From Lysobacterales bacterium (GTDB lineage Bacteria; Pseudomonadota; Gammaproteobacteria; Xanthomonadales; SZUA-5), in NCBI GenBank assembly GCA_022844135.1, contig JALHMG010000007.1, forward strand, positions 62,001 to 126,000: a stretch of 64,000 nt of DNA, in the 5' to 3' direction. The first letter of the stretch is position 1, and every line of letters begins with the position of its first letter. Positions 1-9,778 of the stretch are shown here, piece by piece. Below the pieces are notes generated by a model. It searched no databases and had not been told where the DNA came from. It saw nothing but the letters and a program-made list of their open reading frames with translations. The position numbers were made by a program, and so were the translations under genes.

Positions 1-309
1 CAGCGGCGCGGCGCCAGCGCCCGAAAGATAGCGCAGCATGGCGCCGCACAAAGTGCGCACCGCGCCCAATTCGCGGCCTTGGCACAGGCTGACCATCAAC
101 GATGTCGACGCCAGTGTCAGAGCGCTGGCATCGATCGCATAGCCAAGTTCGCAAACGATGTTGCCTTCGATGCGACCGTCCAGCGTCAGATCGTCCCCGC
201 ACAGTGGATTGGCGCCGCGGGCGGTGAAGGTTGGCGAGGCCAGGCGCTCGCGACCGATGGGCGCGCGGTTGTGCGCTAGTACCAAATCGGCGAACGGGTT
301 CTCGCTCAT
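1..309 (-). CDS. SufU/NifU-like Fe-S scaffold protein (3' end outside window)
   Basis: The minus frame from the ATG at 309 stays open to base 1 (103 codons), so the C-terminus lies outside the window. The start reads [19 protein letters not shown], followed by the motif [10 protein letters not shown] at residues 34-43, which is the first cysteine motif of the NifU_N/SufU/IscU scaffold fold. The family's second motif (G-x-C-A-I-S..AS.SLM) aligns with residues ending ASTSLM, where the cluster-binding Cys position reads Ser. A Cys does occur in SLCQGREL. By family, these proteins assemble Fe-S clusters with a SufS-type desulfurase in the cytosol; no such partner is visible here. It is divergent from dxs. 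The family call is fairly safe, but cluster-assembly activity is uncertain because of the altered cysteine. Confidence 0.7.
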   Translation of the reverse strand, partial: MSENPFADLVLAHNRAPIGRERLASPTFTARGANPLCGDDLTLDGRIEGNIVCELGYAIDASALTLASTSLMVSLCQGRELGAVRTLCGAMLRYLSGAGAAPL

Positions 310-465
310 CTTGATGGCTTGCTCATCGTGCCGCTATTTGAAGTGTGCCCAGGTGAACACCAACTGGATTCGCGCACGGCGCAGGGCGCTGCGCCAGCAT
401 CCTGCCCTTTCCTCGCCTACGCCAAGGATGTTACGGTTCAGTCATACCCACAGCTCGCCCGATCG

Positions 466-2361
466 ATGTCTTCGCTCCTTGAATCAATTGACGATCCTTG
501 CACATTGCGGCGTCTGCCGCGAGAACAACTGCCGCTCCTGGCCGATGAGTTGCGCCAGTTCGTGCTCGATTCGGTGTCGCAAACAGGTGGTCATCTGTCG
601 TCGAATCTGGGCACGATCGAACTCACGATCGCACTGCACTATGTGTTCGATACGCCGAACGATCGGCTGATCTGGGATGTCGGTCACCAGAGCTATCCGC
701 ACAAGATTTTAACCGGCCGTCGCGAGCGCATGCCGAGCTTGCGCCAACTGGGTGGCATCTCCGGGTTTCCGCGGCGCGAGGAGAGCGAGTACGACGCGTT
801 CGGCACGGCGCATTCGAGCACGTCGATTTCGGCGGGCATCGGCATGGCAGCCGCTGGCGCGATCCAGGGCGATAGCCGCCGTCAGGTCGTCGCCGTGATC
901 GGCGATGGCGCGATGACCGCCGGCATGGCGTTCGAGGCGATGAACAACGTCGGCCCGGAGAGCGAGCTGCCGCTGATCGTGGTGCTCAACGACAACGATA
1001 TGTCGATCTCGCCGCCGGTCGGCGCGCTCAACCGGTACCTGGCGCGTCTGATGAGCGGCCAGTTCTATGCGCACACGAAGAAGGGCATCGCCAGGGCTCT
1101 TTCGATTGCACCGCCGCTATACGAGTTTGCGCGGCGTTTCGAGGAGCACGCCAAAGGCATGGTCGTCCCGGCAACAATTTTTGAGGAGTTCGGCTTCAAC
1201 TATATCGGGCCGATCGACGGGCACGATCTGGAGTCGCTGATCCCGACCCTGCAGAACATTCGCGCGCGCGTCCGCGAGGGCGATGGTCCGCAATTCCTCC
1301 ATGTCGTGACCAAGAAAGGGCAAGGCTACAAGCTCGCCGAGGCCGATCCCGTGCTTTATCACGGCCCCGGCAAATTCAATCCCAGCGAAGGCATTCGGCC
1401 CGCCAAAGCGGGCAAGCAAACCTACACGCAGGTGTTCGGCCAGTGGCTGTGCGATATGGCCGCAGCCGACGCCAGGCTCGTGGGCATTACGCCCGCGATG
1501 CGCGAAGGCTCGGGCATGGTCGAATTCGAGCAGCGTTTCCCGAAACGCTATTTCGATGTCGGAATCGCCGAGCAGCATGCCGTCACTTTCGCCGCCGGCC
1601 TGGCCTGCGAAGGCTTGAAACCGGTGGTCGCCATCTATTCGACTTTCTTGCAGCGCGCCTACGATCAGCTGATTCACGACGTGGCGCTGCAGAATTTACC
1701 GGTCACTTTTGCGCTGGACCGCGCCGGTATCGTCGGCGCCGACGGTCCAACGCATTGCGGCGCCTTCGATATTCCCTACTTGCGCTGCGTGCCGAACGTG
1801 GCGGTATTGACGCCATCGGACGAAGCCGAGTGCCGCGCCTTGTTGTCGACGGCGTTTGCCCACGACGGGCCGGCGGCGGTGCGTTATCCGCGCGGCAGCG
1901 GCGTAGGCGTTGCAGTGCCAGCTACCTTGGACAAACTGCCTTGGGGCAAAGGCGAGCTGCGGCGCCGCACCGGCGCGCTTGGCGGTCGTCGCATTGCGAT
2001 GCTCGCATTCGGCAGCCTGGTAGCGCCGGCATTGATTGCCGCCGAAGAGCTCGACGCGACGGTGGCCAATATGCGCTTCGTCAAGCCGCTGGATGTCGAT
2101 CTGGTGCTCGAACTGGCGCGCACTCACGATGCGATCGTGACGCTGGAAGAAGGCGCCATCATGGGCGGCGCGGGCAGCGCATGCCTTGAAGTCATCGCTC
2201 AGGCGGGGTTAGCTATCCCCGCTCTGCAGCTGGGCTTGCCTGACGTCTTTGTCGAGCATGGCGATCCAGGCAAACTGCTGAGCCAACTCGGACTCGATGC
2301 AGCCGGCATCATGCGTTCCGTTCGCGAGCGTTTCGCGTTTCCACTGCGGGCGGTTGCGTAA
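466..2361 (+). CDS. dxs: 1-deoxy-D-xylulose-5-phosphate synthase
   Basis: This encodes the TPP-dependent enzyme that condenses pyruvate and glyceraldehyde-3-phosphate to DXP, the first step of the MEP isoprenoid pathway, which also feeds thiamin and pyridoxal synthesis. The 631-aa product is close to the usual 620-640. It has the N-terminal TPP site ([16 protein letters not shown]), the catalytic block [14 protein letters not shown] variant [18 protein letters not shown], and the C-terminal transketolase Pyr domain with [17 protein letters not shown] and [13 protein letters not shown]. The open frame extends upstream to 319, but family alignment begins at [10 protein letters not shown], so the ATG at 466 was chosen. 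It ends before a short palindrome and converges on the PhoX-like gene. Confidence 0.97.
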   Translation: MSSLLESIDDPCTLRRLPREQLPLLADELRQFVLDSVSQTGGHLSSNLGTIELTIALHYVFDTPNDRLIWDVGHQSYPHKILTGRRERMPSLRQLGGISGFPRREESEYDAFGTAHSSTSISAGIGMAAAGAIQGDSRRQVVAVIGDGAMTAGMAFEAMNNVGPESELPLIVVLNDNDMSISPPVGALNRYLARLMSGQFYAHTKKGIARALSIAPPLYEFARRFEEHAKGMVVPATIFEEFGFNYIGPIDGHDLESLIPTLQNIRARVREGDGPQFLHVVTKKGQGYKLAEADPVLYHGPGKFNPSEGIRPAKAGKQTYTQVFGQWLCDMAAADARLVGITPAMREGSGMVEFEQRFPKRYFDVGIAEQHAVTFAAGLACEGLKPVVAIYSTFLQRAYDQLIHDVALQNLPVTFALDRAGIVGADGPTHCGAFDIPYLRCVPNVAVLTPSDEAECRALLSTAFAHDGPAAVRYPRGSGVGVAVPATLDKLPWGKGELRRRTGALGGRRIAMLAFGSLVAPALIAAEELDATVANMRFVKPLDVDLVLELARTHDAIVTLEEGAIMGGAGSACLEVIAQAGLAIPALQLGLPDVFVEHGDPGKLLSQLGLDAAGIMRSVRERFAFPLRAVA

Positions 2362-2376
2362 GGGACCGCACATTGC

Positions 2377-2407
2377 GCTATTTGGTACGCGGACCCATGG
2401 TCCGCAT
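2377..2407. repeat. 31-bp dispersed palindromic repeat, copy 1
   Basis: The core GCGGACC-CAT-GGTCCGC is a perfect 7-bp inverted repeat lying between dxs and the convergent PhoX-like gene. The same 31 bases, inverted and with two mismatches, occur at 25484-25514. Placement between convergent genes fits a weak bidirectional terminator, but there is no T tract. Confidence 0.55.
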
Positions 2408-2472
2408 ACCGGGCACACTCAGAAATTGCGCACCCTGGATTTGCGTAACAAAACGCGACGCGCGCAGCCGGA

Positions 2473-3807
2473 CTACAGAATCTCGTCCCACGGCCCGGTA
2501 ATTGCCACGCTAAACCCCGGCCGATAGACATTGGCGATCAGCCATTTGCCATCAGGCGAAACGCAGGCGCCCGCCCACTCCGCACCACCGTAATCGACCC
2601 CATCGATTATGGTGTGGTTTTCGGCAATGGTCACCAGGCGTCCGCGGCGAGATAACCACACCAGCTGCTGATGCGCGCGGTCCTTGCTGTCCTCGCAGAT
2701 CACGAGTCCCTCGCCCAATCCGCTGGCAAGATTGTCGGGATAGTCGAAGTGTGCGCGATCGACGACATCGTGCTCCAGCGTCAGTGTTTGCGCGCGTGGA
2801 TCGAAACGCCACAACTGACCGCCGCCGGTGCTGCCGCCGCTGGTAGAGGTGAACCAGATACCTTCGGGTGTCGTCAGACAGCCTTCTAGGCGCAAGAACA
2901 TCGTGCCGCCCGCTGCGAGCCCTTGCTTGACCACGCCGCCTTGGTCGCGTGCATCGAAATGCGCGCGTCTGGGGTCGTCGATCGGCACCCAGGAGACGTC
3001 GAAGCGCGCGCCGCGGCGTATAGCGCCGCGCAAATCGCTCGCGCCGACAGCCCGGAGCATCTCAAGCTGACCGCTATCGAACCGGCCTTTGGTCGACGGC
3101 GTGAAGCGATAGAAGCCTGCTTCCGGATCGCGATCCTCGGTCAAGTAAGTGTTGCCGTCGGCATCCTCTGCGGTGGCCTCATGGCGAAAAATGCCCATGG
3201 CTTCGATCGGCTTCGCATCGGACATGCCGCTGGCCGGCACCTCAAACACCCAGCCATGCGATCGGCTCAAGCCTGCCGCATTTGCGAGGCGCCCATCGTC
3301 GCTGGATTCGTCGCGCGCAATCACGATCTCCTCGCAGCTCAGCCACGTGCCGCGCGAGGTGATACCACCAGCGCAATTGATCAGAGTGCCGGTGAGCGCC
3401 GCTTCAGCGCTAATCAGCTTCTCTTGCGCCAAATCCAGCTCCAGCCGCACGCAACCACCGCCGCAGCGAGCATCGTAGGCTCGATCGGGTGCCGCAAACG
3501 CGCCGCGCGCATGCGTCACTTCCTGATTGCGGATCAGCGTCAGCCGCGAGCCCCGATGAGCGACGATACCCATGCCGTCAGCCGACTCTGGGATCGCCCC
3601 GCCGCCCGCAAGCGCTTCGCCGGCCCACCCGAAGCTGAAGTAGCGAAACCCCGGCGGCAGGCGCAAGAGCGAAAGACCTGTGGTTGCATCCGCGGTCGGG
3701 CGCAACGGAGCGCGAGGTCGGCGCGTCGCACCGCAACCCAGCGAAGTTCCGAAACCCGCCGCAAGGCCGGCGCGCAGAGTGTTTGCCAAGAAGTTGCGAC
3801 GTTGCAT
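2473..3807 (-). CDS. PhoX-family (DUF839) Tat-exported phosphatase-like protein
   Basis: The 444-aa product starts MQRRNFLANTLRAG, a twin-arginine-type signal (RRNFL) followed by a hydrophobic stretch, so periplasmic export of a folded protein is likely. Family marks include NCAGGITSRGTWLSCEE, GIFRHEATAEDADGNTYLTED and DNLASGLGEGLVICED, typical of PhoX/DUF839 proteins, which bind Ca/Fe and hydrolyse phosphate esters. The frame is open up to 3927, but the Tat motif fixes the start at 3807. Members of the family vary in activity, so the substrate is not certain. Its 5' end faces the TonB receptor, sharing a divergent promoter region (3808-4043) in which I could not point to a clear operator. 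Confidence 0.85.
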   Translation of the reverse strand: MQRRNFLANTLRAGLAAGFGTSLGCGATRRPRAPLRPTADATTGLSLLRLPPGFRYFSFGWAGEALAGGGAIPESADGMGIVAHRGSRLTLIRNQEVTHARGAFAAPDRAYDARCGGGCVRLELDLAQEKLISAEAALTGTLINCAGGITSRGTWLSCEEIVIARDESSDDGRLANAAGLSRSHGWVFEVPASGMSDAKPIEAMGIFRHEATAEDADGNTYLTEDRDPEAGFYRFTPSTKGRFDSGQLEMLRAVGASDLRGAIRRGARFDVSWVPIDDPRRAHFDARDQGGVVKQGLAAGGTMFLRLEGCLTTPEGIWFTSTSGGSTGGGQLWRFDPRAQTLTLEHDVVDRAHFDYPDNLASGLGEGLVICEDSKDRAHQQLVWLSRRGRLVTIAENHTIIDGVDYGGAEWAGACVSPDGKWLIANVYRPGFSVAITGPWDEIL

Positions 3808-4043
3808 AGGGCCAGATCGAGCTTGCGGGAGGCTTGCAGTGTAGCTTTCTTGCATGGCTGCCGCAGGTGAGGCGAGTGAATCAGTAATGTGTTGCGAAAA
3901 AGCGACAGCACCGAGGCACTTTTGCAACCGTTAGCTTTTTGTTAGCCTCCATCGCGCTCAGGGATGGGACTAGGACAAAAGTCCTGTCTGGATGGCAAAA
4001 ATTGTCCCTCGAGGTATCCGTAGAAGTCTTTTGGAGAGTGCTA

Positions 4044-6623
4044 ATGAGCTTGAAACTTCGTGAATTAAACCGCGCCATCACCGCCGCGCTTGCGTTCGGT
4101 TCGGTGGCTGCGCTGGCGGCGGCCCCGGCCTTCGCTCAGGACGAGGACGAGAATGGCGATACCGCCCAGATGGAAACCGTCGAGGTGACCGGTTCGCGCA
4201 TCAAGCGCACCGACGCTGAGGGTTCCGTCCCCGTCACCGTGATCGACCGCCAACAGCTCGAGTTGTCGGGCGAAGTGTCGGTGGCCGATTACCTGCGTAA
4301 CACCACGTTCAACAGCTTCGGTTCGTTCCGTCCACAGTCGGGTTCTTCTGCTCAGTCGTTCGCCGAGCTGAACCTCCGCGGTTTGGGTGGCGCTCGCACG
4401 CTGATTTTGGTGGATGGTCGTCGCGCCCCGATTGCCCCGCAAGCCGGCCAAGGCCAGGACTTGAATTCGATTCCGCTCGCCGCTGTTGAGCGCATCGAAA
4501 TCTTGACCGATGGTGCATCGGCGATTTATGGCTCGGACGCCATCGGCGGCGTCGTGAACATCATCACACGTTCCGATTTTAGCGGTGTTGAGATGTCGTT
4601 CGGTATGAGTAACCCGAAGCGCGAAGGCGGCGAGACTGAGCAAGGCTCGGTGATCTTCGGTGCCGCTGGCGATCGCGGAAACATTATTGCGGGTGCGTCT
4701 TACGACAATCGCGGCATCATCTTCAATCGTGATCGTCCGTGGTCGCGGGTCGGTGTGTCGACGTTCTCCAACAATACAGTGGCGGCTCTTCCTCTCGTCC
4801 CTAATCCGAATCCGAACAACGCCACCAACTGGCGGCCCGGTCCAGCGGCGGCGCAGCGCGCCGTTCCGGGCGGCTGCAGCGATCGCGGCTTCAGCATAGG
4901 CACGGGTGCGCAAGGGCAGGCAATATGCCTTTACAACTTCGCACTGGTCGCCGCCGACGAGGCCGAGATCCGCAACAGTTCGCTGTTCACGCGCGCCAAC
5001 TATGAGATCAACGAAGATTGGTCGACGTACATGAACGCGAGCGTTGCGCGCGTCGAGTCCTTCGGCCGCTATGCACCGGTGCCGGCAGTGGTTTTCATCC
5101 CGCCGAACACGCCGAACAACCGCACCAACGTGCCGGTGTTCCTGCGTCACCGCTTCGATTCGTTGGGCAATCGCGACACCTTCGTCGATTCGCAGGTCTA
5201 TGAATTCCTGGTCGGCTTCGAGGGTCGCATCGGAAATTTCGACGTGGACTTCGGTGCACGACGAAACGAGTTCAAGTTCACTGAGTTGGGCCGCAACTAC
5301 CTCGTGATCCCGATTGCGGAGCAGTTCATTGCTCGTGGCGACTACAACATCTTCAACCCGCGCGGCAATCCTGCGAACGTGTTGAACTCGATGAAGGTGA
5401 CCATCAATCGCGAAGCGGCATTCGAAATCGAAGAGCTGTACGCAACCGCGAATGTCGATCTGTTCGAGATGAACGGTGGCGTCGCAGGTCTGGCATTCGG
5501 CGCCGAGTACCGCGACGAGTACTACCAGGATCTGTACGATTCGCTCTCGGAAGGCGGCGTGGTTGGCGGCTCTGCCGGTAACTCCGCGGCTGGCGGTCGC
5601 TCGGTGGGTGCGGCGTATGCCGAAGCCTTGTTCCCGGTGACCGAGAACTTCGAGATCAACGGTGCGGTGCGCTACGACCGCTACAGCGACTATGGTTCGG
5701 ATGTTTCGCCGAAATTGTCCATGCGCTTTACGCCGTTCGAAAACCTGGTGCTTCGCGCCTCCTACGGCGAGGGCTTCCGCGCTCCTACGCTGGACATCCT
5801 GACGCAGTTGGAGTCGTTCTCGGCATCGGCTGTCAGCGATCCGGCAACCTGCCGCGCTTTGGGTCAACCGCCCACCTGCAACGTGCAGATCGACGCTTTC
5901 CGCATCGCCAATCCTGAGCTTGAGTCGGAGCAGTCGCGCCAGTGGTCTATTGGCGCGGCGTGGGACGCGACCGATTGGCTGAACGCCAGCCTGGATATCT
6001 TCAATGTCGAGATCGATAACCGAATCGCGTTCTTCAGCGCAAACACGCTGGTTATTCGCGAGCAGACGGGTCGCCCTGTTCCGCCGGGTCTCGGCGTGTT
6101 CCGGTTCCCGGACGGCTCGATCGATTTCGTTCGTGAGGGCAATGCGAACGAGGGCGATCTGGAGCTGCGCGGCGCGGATTTGAACGTTCGCACCAACTTC
6201 GATTTCGGCGACATCGGAAATCTGCGCAATCAGTTGCAGATCAGCATGATCGACAACTACACGATCGATGGCGGTGAGAATCTGGTGGGCGACAACAGCC
6301 AACCGAAGTACCGTAGTTCGCTCAACAACGAGTATGTGTGGGGTGACTTCAGCTTCGTTTGGAATCTGAATTACATCCACACGCACAACGACTCGTCTGA
6401 GGGCGGAAAGTTGCCGTCCTGGACGACGCACGATCTGCAGGCGTCCTGGAATGCACCGTGGAACGGTCGATTCACCGTTGGCGTCAATAACGTCGCCGAC
6501 AAGGATCCTGTGCTGGATCCGTTCGGTGGTTGCTCGAGCGACGGTTCGCCACGCGGATACTGCACGCAGCTCTATGACGGTTACGGTCGCGTTCCGTACT
6601 TCCGTTATACGCAGTCGTTCTAA
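4044..6623 (+). CDS. TonB-dependent receptor
   Basis: This encodes a large outer-membrane gated beta-barrel of 859 aa. A signal peptide (AALAFGSVAALAAAPAFAQ) is followed by VEVTGSRIKRTD, a plug domain (LRGLGGARTLILVDGRR, EILTDGASAIYGSDAIGGVVN), and a barrel ending YFRYTQSF with the C-terminal aromatic needed for assembly. The long-plug type with VTGSRIKR is abundant in Caulobacter, Xanthomonas and relatives and usually imports carbohydrates, peptides or other large nutrients rather than iron. The ATG at 4044 follows GGAGAG and precedes the signal peptide; the longer frame from 3939 is rejected. A rho-independent terminator follows. A truncated copy of its last 63 codons lies at 7922-8119. The substrate is unknown. 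Confidence 0.92.
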   Translation: MSLKLRELNRAITAALAFGSVAALAAAPAFAQDEDENGDTAQMETVEVTGSRIKRTDAEGSVPVTVIDRQQLELSGEVSVADYLRNTTFNSFGSFRPQSGSSAQSFAELNLRGLGGARTLILVDGRRAPIAPQAGQGQDLNSIPLAAVERIEILTDGASAIYGSDAIGGVVNIITRSDFSGVEMSFGMSNPKREGGETEQGSVIFGAAGDRGNIIAGASYDNRGIIFNRDRPWSRVGVSTFSNNTVAALPLVPNPNPNNATNWRPGPAAAQRAVPGGCSDRGFSIGTGAQGQAICLYNFALVAADEAEIRNSSLFTRANYEINEDWSTYMNASVARVESFGRYAPVPAVVFIPPNTPNNRTNVPVFLRHRFDSLGNRDTFVDSQVYEFLVGFEGRIGNFDVDFGARRNEFKFTELGRNYLVIPIAEQFIARGDYNIFNPRGNPANVLNSMKVTINREAAFEIEELYATANVDLFEMNGGVAGLAFGAEYRDEYYQDLYDSLSEGGVVGGSAGNSAAGGRSVGAAYAEALFPVTENFEINGAVRYDRYSDYGSDVSPKLSMRFTPFENLVLRASYGEGFRAPTLDILTQLESFSASAVSDPATCRALGQPPTCNVQIDAFRIANPELESEQSRQWSIGAAWDATDWLNASLDIFNVEIDNRIAFFSANTLVIREQTGRPVPPGLGVFRFPDGSIDFVREGNANEGDLELRGADLNVRTNFDFGDIGNLRNQLQISMIDNYTIDGGENLVGDNSQPKYRSSLNNEYVWGDFSFVWNLNYIHTHNDSSEGGKLPSWTTHDLQASWNAPWNGRFTVGVNNVADKDPVLDPFGGCSSDGSPRGYCTQLYDGYGRVPYFRYTQSF

Positions 6624-6648
6624 TAGCTTAGTTCATGTCTTAACCTTC

Positions 6649-6678
6649 GAAGGGCCCGGCAACGGGCCCTTCTTTTTT
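6649..6678 (+). terminator. rho-independent terminator of the TonB receptor gene
   Basis: The stem GAAGGGCCCG/CGGGCCCTTC with a short GCAA loop is followed by TTTTTT, 26 bases after the receptor stop codon. Confidence 0.85.
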
Positions 6679-6816
6679 CGCGGTAGGTGATTGTGAGATG
6701 AGGTCAAGCCAGAGTGTTTCACGCGAAGTCAGGGTCTGGTTCCGTGTTCGCTTTGCCCTCAAGGAACTGGCTAGAATTGAACGAGTAGCAGCCCTCGAAG
6801 CATCAAGAGATCAAGC

Positions 6817-7503
6817 ATGACGACATTCAGCATCGCGCCCGCATTTGCAGTGCCCTTCGTCGAAGCGCTGATGCCCGAGTCGGAAGCTTTAAATGCTGAG
6901 TTGAAAGATCTCTTCCTCAGACGCGAGATGGAAGGAATGGGTTATGCCAACGCTCAGCCATTGGTGCAGCGAAATGGTCTGTTCGAGAGCAATTTCGAGC
7001 TTTTCGACTGGCCGGATGCTCCAATTGGTGTCTTGCGCAACTGGTGTTGGCTTCAGCTGTATCGAGCAATAGGCGAATTGAACGGCTACACCCCCGAGCA
7101 GTTGCGAAACCTTCACGTCGCTGCCGAGTCGTGGTTTCATATCACGCGAAACGGCGGCTACTTCGCGTTACACAATCACCCGATGGCAAGCTGGTCCGGC
7201 GTTTACTGCGTTGCAAGCGGCGATCCTGATCCGACGGTGGCCGACAACGGTCTGCTCACCTTCGTCAATCCTCAGCAAACTGCGACGATGTACATTGATA
7301 TGGCCATCGCTCGTATGAGTCGGCCCTATGCATGCGCACCGGTTGCGATGAGCCTGAGAGCGGGTCAATTAGTGTTGTTCCCGTCTTGGGTTCTCCACGA
7401 AGTGCGCCCCTTTTATGGTCGTTGTGAGCGCATTACGGTTGCTTTCAATGCGCGTTTCAAGATGGTGGGTGTCGAGAAGAACCGAGTACCGATCTATCGA
7501 TGA
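6817..7503 (+). CDS. putative 2-oxoglutarate/Fe(II) oxygenase (TIGR02466-like)
   Basis: The 228-aa cytosolic protein resembles the TIGR02466 family of putative 2OG-Fe(II) oxygenases. The likely iron ligands are His in HNHPMASWSGVYCV, the paired acidic/His positions after it, and the later HEVRPFYGRCERITVAFN block, where the Arg would bind 2-oxoglutarate. Genes of this family are commonly found next to TonB receptors, SapC and tryptophan-halogenase-like genes in Caulobacter and Alteromonas relatives, which matches its position behind the receptor at 4044. The start at 6817 is the only good ATG before the conserved region; the ribosome site is weak (AGAGA). The substrate is unknown. Confidence 0.75.
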   Translation: MTTFSIAPAFAVPFVEALMPESEALNAELKDLFLRREMEGMGYANAQPLVQRNGLFESNFELFDWPDAPIGVLRNWCWLQLYRAIGELNGYTPEQLRNLHVAAESWFHITRNGGYFALHNHPMASWSGVYCVASGDPDPTVADNGLLTFVNPQQTATMYIDMAIARMSRPYACAPVAMSLRAGQLVLFPSWVLHEVRPFYGRCERITVAFNARFKMVGVEKNRVPIYR

Positions 7504-7637
7504 CCCCTGATTGCTAAGCCGCATTATCTCCTGATCCTCGACGACGATGGATTGAGCCGATGAATTGGTAAAGGCCCCGCTAAGCGCTGCATCCGAGCCG
7601 CGCGTCCAGTTATGCTGAGTGACTTGACACCGGAAGG

Positions 7638-8119
7638 ATATGCACCACGATTCGCAGTCTGTTAGTGGTGCTTGGCGCTTCGCTGGCGCAGTTTGGTTAG
7701 GCTCAGCAAACTGCAGTGAAGATCAATGCATCCCCAGAAGCGATCGCTGCTGCGGGCGTGGATGTCCAGTCCGGCGAGCATTTCGGCGCCTTCGTTTGGG
7801 GACGTTTGGCTGCGTTGGAGGTCGAGAAGCTCCTCAGTCGCGGCGTCATGGTCGATGTTGTTGCTGCGCGTTGGCGCCACCCGCGTCGCTTTGCAGTCTC
7901 CAGAGCATGTCGCGTCGACGTTTGTCGTCGTGGACTACCCATGACTTGCAGGCGAGCCGGAATGCGCCAGGGAACGGCCGATTCACGCTGGGCATGAACA
8001 ACATCCTCGACAAGGACCCGGTGATCGATCCGTACGACCCGACTGGTCGCGGCTTCGACTTCTCGCTGTATGACGGTTATGGCCGCGTGCCGTACTTCCG
8101 TTACACGCAGTCGTTCTAA
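7638..8119 (+). pseudogene. relic: secreted-protein N-terminus joined to TonB-receptor C-terminus
   Basis: Two decayed pieces are joined. From about 7644 the frame reads a signal-peptide-like run (TTIRSLLVVLGASLAQFG), broken by an in-frame TAG at 7698-7700, then AQQTAVKINASPEAIAAAG and EHFGAFVWGRLAALEVEKLL. That layout vaguely resembles the N-terminal region of secreted M14-type carboxypeptidases, but this is a weak guess. From about 7922 the sequence switches to a copy of the last part of the TonB receptor at 4044: SSWTTHDLQAS through YFRYTQSF, ending at the TAA at 8119. The upstream 800 residues of a receptor are absent. A terminator closely related to the one after the intact receptor follows, so the 3' end was duplicated with its terminator. 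It is not expected to make a working protein. Confidence 0.75.
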
Positions 8120-8143
8120 GCAGTACCGGAGCGTGTAAGAAAG

Positions 8144-8178
8144 CGAAGGGCCCGGAAACGGGCCCTTCGTCGTTTCTT
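8144..8178 (+). terminator. duplicated terminator behind the receptor relic
   Basis: The stem CGAAGGGCCCG/CGGGCCCTTCG with loop GAAA is followed by TCGTTTCTT. It is near-identical in stem to the terminator at 6649 and was presumably copied with the receptor tail. Confidence 0.7.
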
Positions 8179-8190
8179 CGAACTAACGGC

Positions 8191-8394
8191 CTAACCTGGC
8201 CCGCAGTTCTGAACGCAATAAACAAAGGAAATGTAGCAGAGATGTTCGGGTATGGCCCCGGACAAGACGCAGTGGTAGTAGTCGTTCTCGCACGCTATAG
8301 CACACTCGTCCCACGATTGTGAGGAGACTGGAAGCGCTAATGCGCCGACCAAAGCGACGCCTGAGACGGATAACAGAGCCTTTCGAATGTCCAT
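8191..8394 (-). CDS. small secreted six-cysteine protein
   Basis: The product is 67 aa. MDIRKALLSVSGVALVGALA looks like a signal peptide, with cleavage expected near PVSSQS. The mature part of about 40 residues has six cysteines (DEC, IAC, YHC, HLC, VYC, QNC), an even number that would allow three disulfides in the periplasm or outside the cell. The open frame continues upstream to 8559, but the start at 8394 is the one that gives a signal peptide. I do not recognise the family. It sits between the receptor relic and the GT4 gene and points the opposite way from both. Confidence 0.6.
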   Translation of the reverse strand: MDIRKALLSVSGVALVGALALPVSSQSWDECAIACENDYYHCVLSGAIPEHLCYISFVYCVQNCGPG

Positions 8395-8581
8395 ATCTGC
8401 ACCGATGGTTAGCCGGTCAATCCCGGCGTTCGGTAGTGTCAGATCTGGAACAAAGTGTTGCTGAGAAGTCCGCGTTAAAGAAATATCCAATTCATCCGCG
8501 CTTCGCAAGCTTGGGTATCTTGTCAAATTTCTGCAAGGCTTTACGCATCTTTGCGTCATCTGCGCGCTGCAGTGTGTCTGT

Positions 8582-9778
8582 ATGCAGCGAATCGCTCACG
8601 CCATGGATACCTCCTATGCAAGTCCTCGCACTGTCGCGGGACCGAGGCGTTTGCGCGTGGCTGTGGTCAGCGAGACCTATCCGCCGGAAATCAATGGCGT
8701 TGCGCTGACCGTGGCAACGCTGACGCGCGGCCTGCACGCCGAGCGTCACGATGTTCTGCTAATCCGTCCTTCGCAGACCACGTTCGCTGCCGAAGATCAG
8801 TTGACCGAGGAACTCATCGTTCCGGGTGGTTCGCTTCCGCGCTACCCGGCGCTGCGTTTTGGCTGGCCGGTGTACTTCCGCGTGCGTTCGGCATTGAAGC
8901 GGTTTCGTGTTGATGCGCTGTACATCGCCACGGAGGGGCCGCTGGGATGGGCGGCCATGCTTGCGGCGCGGCATCTCGGTATTCCGGTCGCCAGCGGGTT
9001 CCATACGCGTTTCGACGACTTTGTCGGGCACTATGGCCTGGGCTTTTTGCGCTCAACGGCCTTCCGCTATCTGCGCGCATTTCACAATCGCGGTCAGGCG
9101 ACGTTGGTGCCGACTGAGCAGCTGCGCGCCGAGCTCAGCGCGGGTGGATTTCGCGATGTGCGCATTCTGGAACGCGGCGTCGATTCCGATTTATTTCACC
9201 CAATGCGACGCAGTGCCGCATTGCGCAGCGCCTGGGGCGTTGCGGACAACGAACTGGCGGTGCTGTTCGTCGGTCGAGTCGCGCCGGAAAAGAACCTCGA
9301 CTTGACGGTGCGCGCCTTCGATGCGATCGCCGCCAGGACGCCGGCCAAGATGATTTGGGTCGGCGATGGGCCAGCGCGGGCCGCAATGGCCGAACGCTAT
9401 CCACAGCATGTCTGGTGCGGGATGCAGCGCGGCGAAAAGCTCGCCGAACACTTTGCGAGCAGTGATCTGTTTCTGTTCGCCAGCATTACCGAGACTTTCG
9501 GAAACGTCACGCTGGAGGCGATGGCTAGCGGCCTGCCGACCGTGGCGTACGCCTACGGCGCGGCCGGCCAACACATTTGCGATGGGATCGATGGCCGCAC
9601 CGTCGCCTTCAACGATGAGCAAGCGTTCGTTGCCATCGCCAGCGATCTGGGGAGCCGCGCCAATGAGCGGCGCGCGATGGGTGTGGCAGCACGCAACACG
9701 GCACAAAAGCTCGGGCCGCGCGCGGTCAGCGAGCGCTTTGCGGCGATCTTAAGCGAACTGGCAGGAGCGAGCGCATGA
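8582..9778 (+). CDS. GT4-family glycosyltransferase (MgtA/SQD2-like)
   Basis: This is a 398-aa GT-B glycosyltransferase. The N-terminal domain begins LRVAVVSETYPPEINGVALT and the C-terminal nucleotide-sugar domain has VGRVAPEKNLDLTVRAF and the family E-x7-E block ITETFGNVTLEAMASGLPTVA. The overall pattern is closest to enzymes that add a sugar to diacylglycerol or phosphatidylinositol-type acceptors (MgtA, SQD2), acting at the inner face of the cytoplasmic membrane. It overlaps the PAP2 gene by 4 bp (ATGA), so the two are translationally coupled, and a lipid-modifying role for the pair is a fair inference. Either the ATG at 8582 or the one at 8603 could be the start; neither has a clear ribosome site. 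Confidence 0.82.
   Translation: MQRIAHAMDTSYASPRTVAGPRRLRVAVVSETYPPEINGVALTVATLTRGLHAERHDVLLIRPSQTTFAAEDQLTEELIVPGGSLPRYPALRFGWPVYFRVRSALKRFRVDALYIATEGPLGWAAMLAARHLGIPVASGFHTRFDDFVGHYGLGFLRSTAFRYLRAFHNRGQATLVPTEQLRAELSAGGFRDVRILERGVDSDLFHPMRRSAALRSAWGVADNELAVLFVGRVAPEKNLDLTVRAFDAIAARTPAKMIWVGDGPARAAMAERYPQHVWCGMQRGEKLAEHFASSDLFLFASITETFGNVTLEAMASGLPTVAYAYGAAGQHICDGIDGRTVAFNDEQAFVAIASDLGSRANERRAMGVAARNTAQKLGPRAVSERFAAILSELAGASA

Noticed and set aside
4065-6431. 788-aa minus-strand open frame
   Set aside because: It is the shadow of the TonB receptor in GC-rich DNA, with no family pattern.
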